A DNA stretch of 64,000 bases, from NCBI GenBank assembly GCA_046330225.1, contig JAXLTD010000008.1:62001-126000 (forward strand), in the 5' to 3' direction. Each line of letters begins with the position of its first letter. The stretch's first letter is position 1. Positions 31,937 through 39,410 of the stretch are shown here, in pieces. The DNA comes from CANJIV01 sp046330225 (GTDB lineage Bacteria; Actinomycetota; Thermoleophilia; Solirubrobacterales; Solirubrobacteraceae). A program made the position numbers and the translations under genes. The notes under the pieces are model-generated. The model searched no databases and was not told the DNA's origin. It saw only the letters and a program-made list of their open reading frames with translations.

Positions 31937-32857
31937 TCAGTGGCCGACGACCTGCGTGCCGGCGGTCCCGGCGGCCAGCCCCGCGATGTCGGCCAGGGCG
32001 CCGATCGCCGCGCGGGCGCCCGTGCGACCGGCGAATCGGCAGGCGGCCTGCACCTTCGGCCCCATCGAGCCGGCCGGGAAGTCGCCGGCAGCCAGCGTCG
32101 CCGGGCTGACCCGGCCCAGGGGCCGCTGGCGGGGCGTGCCGTGCTCCGCGTAGACCGCGTCGACGTCGGTGGCGAGCACGAGGACGTCGGCGCCCAGCTC
32201 GGCCGCCAGCAGCGCCGAGGCCAGGTCCTTGTCGACGACGGCCTCGACGCCGGCATGCGTGCCGTCGGGCCGGCGGACGACCGGCACGCCGCCGCCGCCG
32301 GCGCACACGACGAGGAACCCGCTGTCGACGAGCCGGCGGATCGCGTCGAGCTGGACGATCGCGCGAGGCTCGGGGGAGGCGACGACGCGGCGCCAGCCGC
32401 GTCCGTCGGGCTTGACGGTCCAGCCGTGCGCGGCGGCGAGCGCCTGCGCGTCGGCCTCCGGATAGACCGGGCCGATGAACTTCGCCGGATCCGTGAAGGC
32501 GGGGTCGGCAGCGTCGACCTCGGTGCGCGTCACGATCGCCACCGTCGACTGGCCCGGGACCGCGTTGTCGAGCTCGAGCTCGATGACGTAGCCGATCTGG
32601 CCCTCGGTCTCGGCGCCGAGGACGTCGAGCGGGTAGGGCGAAACGCCGCCGTAGGCGTCGGCCATCAGCGCCAGCAGCCCGACCTGGGGGCCGTTGCCGT
32701 GCGTCACCACCACCCGGGCGGCGGCGGCCACCGGGGCGATGAGCTGCGCAGCGGCGCGGGCCGCCCGGTGCTGGGCCGCGGCCTCCGGCGCCTCCCCGCG
32801 GTGCAGCAGCGCGTTGCCGCCGAGCGCGATGACGACAAGGGGATCGGGGCCGGGCAC
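31937..32857 (-). CDS. arcC: Carbamate kinase
   Basis: A 306-residue amino-acid-kinase-fold enzyme, the normal length for ArcC. VVIALGGNALL at the N-terminus, VVTHGNGPQVG near residue 50, VCAGGGGVPVV, VVDKDLASALLA, and the C-terminal FPAGSMGPKVQAACRF block define the family. It makes ATP and carbamate from carbamoyl phosphate. Arginine deiminase and ornithine carbamoyltransferase genes are absent from the window, so its pathway is open. GTG 32857 is chosen by family length, with TTTGCT 6 nt upstream. Confidence 0.9.
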   Translation of the reverse strand: MPGPDPLVVIALGGNALLHRGEAPEAAAQHRAARAAAQLIAPVAAAARVVVTHGNGPQVGLLALMADAYGGVSPYPLDVLGAETEGQIGYVIELELDNAVPGQSTVAIVTRTEVDAADPAFTDPAKFIGPVYPEADAQALAAAHGWTVKPDGRGWRRVVASPEPRAIVQLDAIRRLVDSGFLVVCAGGGGVPVVRRPDGTHAGVEAVVDKDLASALLAAELGADVLVLATDVDAVYAEHGTPRQRPLGRVSPATLAAGDFPAGSMGPKVQAACRFAGRTGARAAIGALADIAGLAAGTAGTQVVGH

Positions 32858-32953
32858 CGCCCCAGCAAAGCAGCTGGCACGGCGGGCCGGCCAACCATGC
32901 GGCCGAGGCGCCGCTCTCACATCGCTCTCACGGTGGGCTGCCACAGTTCACCG

Positions 32954-33316
32954 ATGCCTGCCGTGCCCGGACTGCCGCCCGGCCCGCCGCTCCCCCGCGC
33001 CGGCGAGCGTATGGCCCGGTTCGACATGATCGTCCGGGACCGGCAGCCCGGCACCGACGAATGGAGTCCCTTCGGCGGCGGATCGCGGCGCTGCCTCGGC
33101 GCGAGTTTCGCGCTCATGGAGATGCGGGGAGTCATCCGGGACGTGCTGTCCACGACCGAACTCGAGCCGGCCCGCCCGGGGCGCGAGCGCGCGGCCCGCC
33201 GCGGCATCGTCCTGGCGCCCGCGCAGGTGCGGGCCCGCCGCGCGCCGCCGGCCGCCGCGATCGCTGTGGGCGGCACCGCGCGCACGTCCGGGATGCAGCC
33301 GGCGGCGTACCGCTGA
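32954..33316 (+). pseudogene. Internally deleted cytochrome P450
   Basis: A 120-codon frame. It opens with GLPPGPPLPRA, the Pro-rich N-terminus usual for soluble bacterial P450s of the CYP110-like type, then after about 25 residues runs into WSPFGGGSRRCLGASFALMEMR, the heme-binding loop with its Cys ligand, and ends with a normal P450 C-terminus. About 300 residues, including the I-helix and ExxR region, are missing without a frameshift. It cannot be a working P450. Its end abuts the flippase-like gene start by one base. Confidence 0.75.
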
Positions 33317-33317
33317 C

Positions 33318-34391
33318 ATGGACACGCCCTCCGCCGCCCCGCCTGAGCCGCCTCCTCCCGGAGGCTCGCGGCGTCGCACCGCCCTGCGGTTCGCGCTGAT
33401 GGCCGGGTTCGCCGCGGCGGTGCTGGCCCTCATGGGGCAGCTGGTCCCAGGCGCCACCGACCGGCTCGCCGACGCCACGCCGGGCTGGCTTGCAGCGGCC
33501 GGGATCCTCGAGCTCGCCTCGATCGCGGGGTATGCCCTGGCCTTCCACACGGTGCTGTCGGGCCGGCCGCCGGAGGTGCGGGCGCGGCGGGCCGCCGAGA
33601 TCGGGGCGGCCGAGCTCGGGGCGTTTGCCGTCCTGCCGACCGGCGCGGGGGGCCCGGCGGTCCGCTTCTGGGCGCTGCACCGCGAGGGCGTGCCGTTCCG
33701 GACGATCGGGGTGCGCTCGGTCGCCTTCGCCGCCGTGTTCAACGCTCCGTACGTCGGGGCGGCGGTGCTCCTCGGGCTCGCCGCCGTGGCCGAGGTCCTC
33801 CCGGGCCGCGCCCCGACCGAGGTGGCGCTCGCGCCGCTCGGCGTCGTCCTGCTCAGCCTCCTGGCGGTGGCCGGGCTGACGGTCGTGGCCCGGCGCACCG
33901 CGGCGCCGCAGCCGGGCGCGCCGGCCTGGCGCGCGCGCCTGCACGCGGTCGCGCAGGTGTTCCCGGACGGCGTGCGGGCGATTCCGGCCACGCTGCGGCG
34001 CCCCGGCGCGCTCGCGGGCGCGGCCGCCTTCTGGGCGCTCGATTCGGCCGTGCTCTGGGCCGCCTTCCACGCCGTCGGCGCCGCGCCGCCGATCACGGTC
34101 ATCGCGCTGGCCGCAATGCTCGGCCAGCTCGGCTCGATCAGCCCGCTGCCCGGCGGAGTCGGAGGGGTGGAGCCCACGATGCTGGCGATCCTCACCGCGT
34201 CGGGCGTCGACCTCGACACCGCTGCCGCCGCGGTCGTCTGCTACCGCGCCGTCACGCTCGGGCTGCAGGGCCTCGTCGGCGCACTCGCGCTGGGCGCGGT
34301 GGCGGCGGCGCCGAGCGCCGCGCAGCGCGCCGAGGCCGAGGCCGCGGGCTCCAGCGCGCCGCCCGCGCCGGCGTCGGCGCGGGTCGTCTGA
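33318..34391 (+). CDS. Lysylphosphatidylglycerol-synthase-type (UPF0104/YbhN-like) flippase-domain protein
   Basis: A 357-residue integral membrane protein with eight or so helices. The conserved LPTGAGGPAVRFWALHREG segment near residue 110 and SPLPGGVGGVEPTMLA near 272 are the two signature regions of the LPG-synthase membrane domain. The soluble aminoacyl-transfer domain is absent, so this is the stand-alone membrane part, likely moving a lipid or lipid-linked product. It starts one base after the P450 remnant and ends one base before the stop of the convergent small gene. Confidence 0.85.
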   Translation: MDTPSAAPPEPPPPGGSRRRTALRFALMAGFAAAVLALMGQLVPGATDRLADATPGWLAAAGILELASIAGYALAFHTVLSGRPPEVRARRAAEIGAAELGAFAVLPTGAGGPAVRFWALHREGVPFRTIGVRSVAFAAVFNAPYVGAAVLLGLAAVAEVLPGRAPTEVALAPLGVVLLSLLAVAGLTVVARRTAAPQPGAPAWRARLHAVAQVFPDGVRAIPATLRRPGALAGAAAFWALDSAVLWAAFHAVGAAPPITVIALAAMLGQLGSISPLPGGVGGVEPTMLAILTASGVDLDTAAAAVVCYRAVTLGLQGLVGALALGAVAAAPSAAQRAEAEAAGSSAPPAPASARVV

Positions 34392-34592
34392 CTACGGCTG
34401 GGCGCTCTGGCGGGCCAGATAGCCGTTGCCGCGGAGCTGGGCGCAGACGGCGTCGAAGCGGCCGGCGTCGTCGCGGCGCCCGTTCGCCAGCGCGGCATAC
34501 CGCTGCTCGGCGGAGCGAATCGCCGCAGCGAGCTCGTGCAGCGCGATGACGACCTCGTCGTGGACCGTGCGCAGATTCGAATCGTTCTCCAT
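34392..34592 (-). CDS. Small helical protein of unknown function
   Basis: A 66-residue, charged, helical protein (HDEVVIALHELAAAIRSAE). The C-terminal part has a Cys and an RGNGYLARQ tail. No signal peptide or family recognised. ATG 34592 is preceded by CATCAT at 7 nt. Its stop codon directly abuts that of the flippase-like gene on the other strand. Confidence 0.5.
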   Translation of the reverse strand: MENDSNLRTVHDEVVIALHELAAAIRSAEQRYAALANGRRDDAGRFDAVCAQLRGNGYLARQSAQP

Positions 34593-34735
34593 CCGCCGGA
34601 TGATGCCCGGCCGGGCGCGGCGGGGCGGCCGTGCGTTCCCCGAGCAGAATTGCGGGCAATCCCTGAACAGATTCCGGCGGTCCGGCCGAGGGGCTGGCCG
34701 GGGCCGGCCCGGACGCGACGCGCGCCGCCGGCCGC

Positions 34736-34741
34736 GATACT
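34736..34741 (+). promoter_or_regulatory. Possible -10 box (leaderless) of the FGGY kinase operon
   Basis: GATACT, 6 nt before ATG 34748. Confidence 0.4.
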
Positions 34742-34747
34742 CGTGCC

Positions 34748-36349
34748 ATGCCCGTGCCCGGCGACCGTGCCACCGCCGTCCTCGCCGTCGATCTCGGCAC
34801 CGGCGGCCCGAAGGTGGCGGTCGTCACGACCGCCGGCGCCGTGCTCGCCTCCGCGTTCGAGCCGGTGCAGCTCCTCGTGCGGCCGGGGGGCGGGGTCGAC
34901 CAGCGCCCCGGGGACTGGTGGGACGCTGTCGTGGCGGCGGGGCGCCGGGCGCTCGGCGCGGCGGACGTCGAGATCGGCGCCGTCGCGGTCACCGGACAGT
35001 GGGCCGGCACGGTGGCCGTCGGGGCCGACGGCGAGCCGCTGTGCGACGCGCTCACGTGGATGGACGCGCGCGGGGCGCCGCACGCCCGGCGGGCCGCGGC
35101 CGCCGGCCCGGTCCGGGTCGCAGGCTACGGGCCGCTGCGGCTCGCGCGCTGGATACGGCTCACCGGCGGGGCGCCGTCGCTCTCCGGCCGTGACGCGCTC
35201 GGGCACATCCTCTACCTGCAGGCGGAGCGCCCGGACGTGTACGCCGCGACACGGGTCTTCCTCGAGCCGGTCGACTGGCTGAACTTCCGCCTGACCGGCC
35301 GGGCGGCCTGCTCGGCCGACACCGCGACGCTGCACTGGCTCACCGACACCCGCGACCTCTCCCGCATCCGTCACGACCCGCGCCTGCTGCGCCTGGCCGG
35401 CATCGACGCGGCCAAGCTGCCGGAGCTCCTCCCGAGCGCGAGCGTCGTCGGCACGCTCCAGCCCGGCCCGGCCGCCGAGCTGGGCATCGCCCCGGGCGCG
35501 ACGGTCGTGACCGCGACCGGGGACACGATGTCGGCCGCCGTCGGTTCCGGAGCCGTCGCCGACTTCGCGGCCCATCTCTACGTCGGCACGTCGTCGTGGA
35601 TCCAGTGCCACGTCCCGTTCAAGCGCACCGACCCGCTGCGGGCGATTGCCTCGCTGCCCGCGGCGCTGCCCGGGCGCTACCTCGTGAGCTGCGAGCAGCA
35701 GACCGCCGGCGCGAGCCTGAAGGTCCTGCGCGAGGAGTGGCTGGCCGGCACGCCGGAGGCGCAGGCGGGCTACGCGGCGCTCGACGCGCTCGCGGCGGCC
35801 GCGCCGCCAGGGAGCGGCCGGGTGATCTTCACCCCGTGGCTGAACGGCGAGCGCACGCCGGTCGACGACCACCTCGTGCGCGGGGGCTTCCACAACCTGT
35901 CGCTCGACACCACGCGGGCCCAGCTCGTCCGCGCGGTCCTCGAGGGCGTCGCGCTGAACGCGCGCTGGATGCAGGACAGCGTCGAGCGCTTCATCCGCCG
36001 GCCGGTCGGCGACCTGCGCTTCATCGGCGGCGGGGCGCTCAGCGACCTGTGGTGCCAGATCTTCGCGGACGTCCTGGACCGGCGGATCCTCCGCGTGCAG
36101 GACCCCGTGAACGCCAACGTCCGCGGCGCCGCGTTCCTGGCCGGACTGGCGCTCGGCGAGCTCACCGCCGACGAGATCCCGGCGCGGGCGCCGGTCGCGG
36201 CCGCGTTCGAGCCGGACGCTCGGAACCGCGACGCCTACGACGAGCTGTCGCGCGAGCTGCGCGCGCTGTACAAGACGACGCACAGGATCTCCGCGCGGCT
36301 GAACGCGCCGCGATCCGCTGAGACCGCCGACCCCGGAGCCGCCCCATGA
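34748..36349 (+). CDS. FGGY family carbohydrate kinase
   Basis: A 533-residue sugar kinase. LAVDLGTGGPKVAVV at residues 13-27 is the phosphate-1 loop. VTGQWAGTV near 83, WMDARGAPHARR near 103 and the C-terminal FIGGGALSDLWCQIFADVL (ATP-binding, near 424) fit the FGGY fold. Sequence order is closest to xylulokinase-like members, but sugar specificity is not visible. Its TGA overlaps the ATG of the next gene (ATGA), so kinase and lyase are made together and may act in one pathway. Confidence 0.85.
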   Translation: MPVPGDRATAVLAVDLGTGGPKVAVVTTAGAVLASAFEPVQLLVRPGGGVDQRPGDWWDAVVAAGRRALGAADVEIGAVAVTGQWAGTVAVGADGEPLCDALTWMDARGAPHARRAAAAGPVRVAGYGPLRLARWIRLTGGAPSLSGRDALGHILYLQAERPDVYAATRVFLEPVDWLNFRLTGRAACSADTATLHWLTDTRDLSRIRHDPRLLRLAGIDAAKLPELLPSASVVGTLQPGPAAELGIAPGATVVTATGDTMSAAVGSGAVADFAAHLYVGTSSWIQCHVPFKRTDPLRAIASLPAALPGRYLVSCEQQTAGASLKVLREEWLAGTPEAQAGYAALDALAAAAPPGSGRVIFTPWLNGERTPVDDHLVRGGFHNLSLDTTRAQLVRAVLEGVALNARWMQDSVERFIRRPVGDLRFIGGGALSDLWCQIFADVLDRRILRVQDPVNANVRGAAFLAGLALGELTADEIPARAPVAAAFEPDARNRDAYDELSRELRALYKTTHRISARLNAPRSAETADPGAAP

Positions 36350-37773
36350 CCGATCCGACCGACCCCGCCGCGCCTGCCCCCGACGACCCGATGGCGGCCC
36401 TCGAGGCGTCGCTGAAGCCCTACCGCGGCCGCTTCGCCACCCACGACCGCCTGCCGGCCGCCGGTCGCCCGCGCGACGAGGTGCTCGCCGAGCTGCGGGC
36501 GATGGCGCAGGACGAGAGCCCGAAGTGGCGCGAGGGCCACGTCTCGGGCGCCGTCTACCAGGGCGACCCCGAGCACGTCGCCTTCCTCGCCGAGGCGTAC
36601 ACGATCCACTCGCAGAGCAACCCGCTGCACCTCGACGTGTGGCCGAGCGCCGCGAAGTTCGAGTCCGAGATCGTCGCGATGACCGCGGGGATGCTCGGCG
36701 CCGACGGCGCGGGCGGCGACGAGATCGTGGGCACCGTCACCTCCGGCGGGACCGAGTCGATCATGCTCGCGATGAAGGCCTATCGCGACCGCGCGCAGCT
36801 GCGTGACGGGATCGCGACGCCCGCGATGGTCGTCCCCGAGACCGCGCACGCGGCGTTCGACAAGGCCGCCCACAGCTTCGGGATGCGCCAGGTCAAGGTG
36901 CCCGTCGGCGCCGACGAGCGGGCCGACGTGGCGGCCACGGCCGCGGCGATCGACGGCGACACCTGCGTGGTCGTCGGCTCGGCCCCGTCGTTCCCGCACG
37001 GCCTCATCGACCCGATCGAGGAGCTGTCGGAGCTGGCCCGGGAGCGCGGCATCGGCTTTCACACCGACGGGTGCCTGGGCGGATTCGTCCTGCCGTGGGC
37101 TGAGCGGCTCGGCGCCCCGGTGCCGCCGTTCGACTTCCGCCTGCCCGGCGTGACGTCGATGTCGGCCGACACGCACAAGTTCGGCTACGCGGCCAAGGGC
37201 ACGAGCGTCGTCCTGTACCGCGGCGCCGAGCTGCGGCGCTTCCAGTACTTCACGACCACCGACTGGCCGGGCGGGGTGTATTGCACGCCGTCCTTCGCCG
37301 GCAGCCGGGCGGGCGGGCTCAGCGCCGCCTGCTGGGCGGCGCTCGTCACGATCGGCGAGGACGGCTACCTGCAGGCCACGCGCGAGATCCTGGCCGCCAC
37401 CGAGATCGTCAAGGCCGGCATCCGGGACATTCCGGAGATCGAGCTGATCGGCGACCCGCTGTTCGTCGCGGCGTTCCGCTCCGATGCCCTCGACGTCTAC
37501 CGGGTGATGGACGCGATGGGCGAGCGCGGCTGGAGCCTGAACGGGCTGCACCGGCCGCCCGCCGTGCACATCTGCATCACGCGCCGCCACGCCCGGCCGG
37601 GCGTCCCCGAGCAGTTCGTGGCCGACCTGCGGGCCGCGGTCGCCGAGGTCCGCGACGAGCCGCCCAAGCCGGGCGGGATGGCGCCGATCTACGGGCTTGC
37701 GGCCTCGGTGCCGGATCGCACCATCGTGGACGAGTTCCTGCGCACCTACATGGACACCTGGTACCGCCCGTGA
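36346..37773 (+). CDS. PLP-dependent lyase, sphingosine-1-phosphate-lyase-like
   Basis: A 475-residue fold-type I PLP enzyme. VTSGGTESIMLAMKAYRDRA near residues 129-148, HTDGCLGGF near 239 (the Asp that pairs with PLP), and SADTHKFGYAAKG with Lys278 as the Schiff-base residue closely match S1P lyase and its bacterial homologues, rather than glutamate decarboxylase. The family cleaves a phosphorylated amino-alcohol to an aldehyde and phosphoethanolamine. Coupling to a kinase suggests that the kinase supplies the phosphorylated substrate, an inference. Confidence 0.85.
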   Translation: MTDPTDPAAPAPDDPMAALEASLKPYRGRFATHDRLPAAGRPRDEVLAELRAMAQDESPKWREGHVSGAVYQGDPEHVAFLAEAYTIHSQSNPLHLDVWPSAAKFESEIVAMTAGMLGADGAGGDEIVGTVTSGGTESIMLAMKAYRDRAQLRDGIATPAMVVPETAHAAFDKAAHSFGMRQVKVPVGADERADVAATAAAIDGDTCVVVGSAPSFPHGLIDPIEELSELARERGIGFHTDGCLGGFVLPWAERLGAPVPPFDFRLPGVTSMSADTHKFGYAAKGTSVVLYRGAELRRFQYFTTTDWPGGVYCTPSFAGSRAGGLSAACWAALVTIGEDGYLQATREILAATEIVKAGIRDIPEIELIGDPLFVAAFRSDALDVYRVMDAMGERGWSLNGLHRPPAVHICITRRHARPGVPEQFVADLRAAVAEVRDEPPKPGGMAPIYGLAASVPDRTIVDEFLRTYMDTWYRP

Positions 37774-37777
37774 CGGA

Positions 37778-37800
37778 TGCGGGGGCGGCCGGTCCCCGCA
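37778..37800. terminator. Hairpin between convergent genes
   Basis: TGCGGGG (37778-37784) pairs with CCCCGCA (37794-37800) around a 9-nt loop, 5 nt after the lyase stop and 16 nt from the AraC-VOC stop. Confidence 0.4.
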
Positions 37801-37815
37801 CCCGTTCGCGGGCGC

Positions 37816-38244
37816 TCAGACGCCGGCGATCTCGCGGACCTGCGTGAGGCGGAAGTGATTGCCCGAGGGGTCGCGGAATGCCGAGTCGATTCCGTACGGC
37901 TGCTCCTCGGGGGCCTCGGTGAACTCCACCCCGCGGGAGCGCAGCTCCTCGTAGGAGGCCTGGCAGTCGTCGGTGGCCAGGAAGATGGTCCCGGCGAAGC
38001 CCTTGCCCATCAGGGTCCGCACCTGCCCGGCCGTTTCGTCGTCCATGACCGGCGGGCCGGGGATGGCCATGAGCACGATCGCGATGTCGGGCTGGCCGGC
38101 GGGGCCGACGGTGAGCCAGCGGAACCCGCCCATCTCGGGCAGGGTGACGTCGGCGCGGACTTCCATGCCGAGCTTCTCCGTGTAGAAGGCGAGTGCTTCG
38201 TCCTGGTCGTGCACCCACAGCTGGGCGTTGGCAATGGTGATCAC
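37816..38244 (-). CDS. VOC domain protein from the internal start (alternative product)
   Basis: The 142-residue VOC domain can also be translated alone: GTG 38244 is preceded by GAGGAG with exactly 6 nt spacing, the best ribosome binding site in the frame. The fold resembles glyoxalase/bleomycin-resistance proteins (YTEKLGMEVRADVTLPEMGG, CQASYEELRSRGVEF). The substrate is unknown. This entry overlaps the AraC-VOC frame and shares its stop. Confidence 0.5.
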   Translation of the reverse strand: MITIANAQLWVHDQDEALAFYTEKLGMEVRADVTLPEMGGFRWLTVGPAGQPDIAIVLMAIPGPPVMDDETAGQVRTLMGKGFAGTIFLATDDCQASYEELRSRGVEFTEAPEEQPYGIDSAFRDPSGNHFRLTQVREIAGV

Positions 38245-38718
38245 GGCGTGCTCCTCGGGTCGATCGAACGGTCGCCAGGCACGCGAGCCCGGGGCAGCGC
38301 GGCTGTCTTCTCGAAACGTGCTGCGTTGCGGGCGGGCGTAGGCGCGCACGATGCAGGCCGGCACCTGGGCCAGCGCCGCCGCGGGCGGGAACGCCCGCCG
38401 GTACGCGGTCGGGGAGCGGCCGTAGGTGCGCGTGAAGGTCGTCGTGAACGACCCGACGCTTTGCAGCCCGACCGACAGGCAGATGTCCGCCACCGAACGG
38501 TCGGTGCTGCGCAGCAGCGCCGCGGCCCGCTCGAGCCGGCGCGTCAGGAGGTAGGCGTGCGGGGGCTCGCCGAAGGCGCGGCGAAACTCGCGGCTGAAGT
38601 GCGCGGGCGAGAGGCCGGCCGCGCGGGCGAGGTCCGCGACGCCCAGCGGCTCCGCGTAGCGGGCGTCGGCCAGGTCCCTGGCGCGGAGCACGTGACGGTC
38701 GGGCGGGACGAAGGCCAT
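37816..38718 (-). CDS. AraC-type regulator read through in frame into a VOC (glyoxalase) domain
   Basis: One uninterrupted 300-codon frame. Residues 10-115 hold two AraC helix-turn-helix motifs (GVADLARAAGLSPAHFSREF and RSVADICLSVGLQSVGSFTTTF, each a normal copy). Residues 158-300 are a VOC domain starting ITIANAQLWVHDQDEALAFY with metal-type ligands later. In relatives I know, these are two separate neighbouring genes, so loss of the stop between them is the simplest history. ATG 38718 is supported by GATACTGG just upstream. An internal GTG with a strong ribosome binding site could make the VOC domain alone. Confidence 0.7.
   Translation of the reverse strand: MAFVPPDRHVLRARDLADARYAEPLGVADLARAAGLSPAHFSREFRRAFGEPPHAYLLTRRLERAAALLRSTDRSVADICLSVGLQSVGSFTTTFTRTYGRSPTAYRRAFPPAAALAQVPACIVRAYARPQRSTFREDSRAAPGSRAWRPFDRPEEHAVITIANAQLWVHDQDEALAFYTEKLGMEVRADVTLPEMGGFRWLTVGPAGQPDIAIVLMAIPGPPVMDDETAGQVRTLMGKGFAGTIFLATDDCQASYEELRSRGVEFTEAPEEQPYGIDSAFRDPSGNHFRLTQVREIAGV
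38251..38256 (-). promoter_or_regulatory. Internal ribosome binding site GAGGAG in the AraC-VOC frame
   Basis: GAGGAG on the minus strand, 6 nt before GTG 38244, positioned exactly at the AraC/VOC boundary. Confidence 0.5.
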
Positions 38719-38724
38719 GCCCGC

Positions 38725-38732
38725 CCAGTATC
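38725..38732 (-). promoter_or_regulatory. Probable -10 box (leaderless) of the AraC-VOC gene
   Basis: GATACTGG on the minus strand, placing GATACT or TACTGG 8 or 6 nt before ATG 38718. Confidence 0.45.
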
Positions 38733-38780
38733 GCCCACGCACGGCGGGTAGAAACTCCGGTGGCCCGCCCGGGCGGCGGG

Positions 38781-38799
38781 TGGCAGGATCGCGGCTGCC
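38781..38799 (+). promoter_or_regulatory. Candidate promoter motif of the flavodoxin gene, shared with the hydrogenase operon
   Basis: TGGCAGGATCGC, followed by GCTGCC, occurs here and, with a 4-nt insertion, at 39375-39397 before the hydrogenase operon. CAGGAT may be the -10 box, 35 nt before the flavodoxin GTG. Confidence 0.35.
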
Positions 38800-38823
38800 C
38801 GACTCACTCCGGAGGGAGCCCTT

Positions 38824-39330
38824 GTGACCGTTCTCGTCACCGCCGCCAGCAAGCACGGCGCCACGACCGGCATCGCCGATGCCATCGCCGAAGGCCTCGA
38901 GCGCCGCGGGGTCGTCGCCCGTTCGCTGCCGCCGGAGGCCGTGGCCGGCCTGGACGGCTACGAGGCGGTCGTCGTCGGAAGCGCGATCTACATGGGGCAC
39001 TGGCTGGACGACGCCAAGGACTTCGTCGCGACGCACGCCACGCCGCTGGCCGCGCTGCCGGTGTGGCTCTTCAGCTCCGGGCCGCTCGGAGAGCCCGGCC
39101 ACCTGAAGCCGGAGGAGCCCCCGGTCGATGCCGCGCCGATGGTCGAGGCCACGGGCGCGCTCGACCATCGGATCTTCGCGGGCAAGCTCGACAAGTCGAA
39201 GCTCAAGTTCACCGAGCGGGCGATGGCCGCGGCGGTCAAGGCTCCCGAAGGCGACTTCCGCGACTGGGACGCGATCGACGGCTGGGCCGGCGAGATCGCG
39301 GCCCGCCTGGCGGGGTTGGCGCCGGGCTGA
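38824..39330 (+). CDS. Flavodoxin-domain protein (HemG-like)
   Basis: A 168-residue FMN-binding protein. VTAASKHGATTGIADAIAE at residues 6-24 is the phosphate loop, VVVGSAIYMGHWLDDAKDF near 50-68 and WLFSSGPLG near 82 are the isoalloxazine contacts. It is close in design to protoporphyrinogen oxidase HemG and other single-domain flavodoxins. It starts at GTG 38824 behind GGAGGGAG. It lies 80 bp upstream of the hydrogenase operon on the same strand, so electron transfer with it is possible. Confidence 0.8.
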   Translation: MTVLVTAASKHGATTGIADAIAEGLERRGVVARSLPPEAVAGLDGYEAVVVGSAIYMGHWLDDAKDFVATHATPLAALPVWLFSSGPLGEPGHLKPEEPPVDAAPMVEATGALDHRIFAGKLDKSKLKFTERAMAAAVKAPEGDFRDWDAIDGWAGEIAARLAGLAPG

Positions 39331-39374
39331 CCCCTGCCCCGTAGGAACTACCGTCGTCCGCCGGTGGCGGGCCA

Positions 39375-39397
39375 TGGCAGGATGGATCGCTGCTGCC
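39375..39397 (+). promoter_or_regulatory. Candidate promoter motif of the hydrogenase operon
   Basis: TGGCAGGATGGATCGC plus GCTGCC. CAGGAT (39378-39383) would be 27 nt before GTG 39411. It matches the element before the flavodoxin gene. Confidence 0.35.
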
Positions 39398-39410
39398 ACC
39401 TCGCGAGCCC

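Noticed and set aside
36346..37773. Glutamate decarboxylase
   Set aside because: The DTHKFGYAAKG active-site block and the N-terminal LHLDVWPSAAKFESE match S1P-lyase-type enzymes better.
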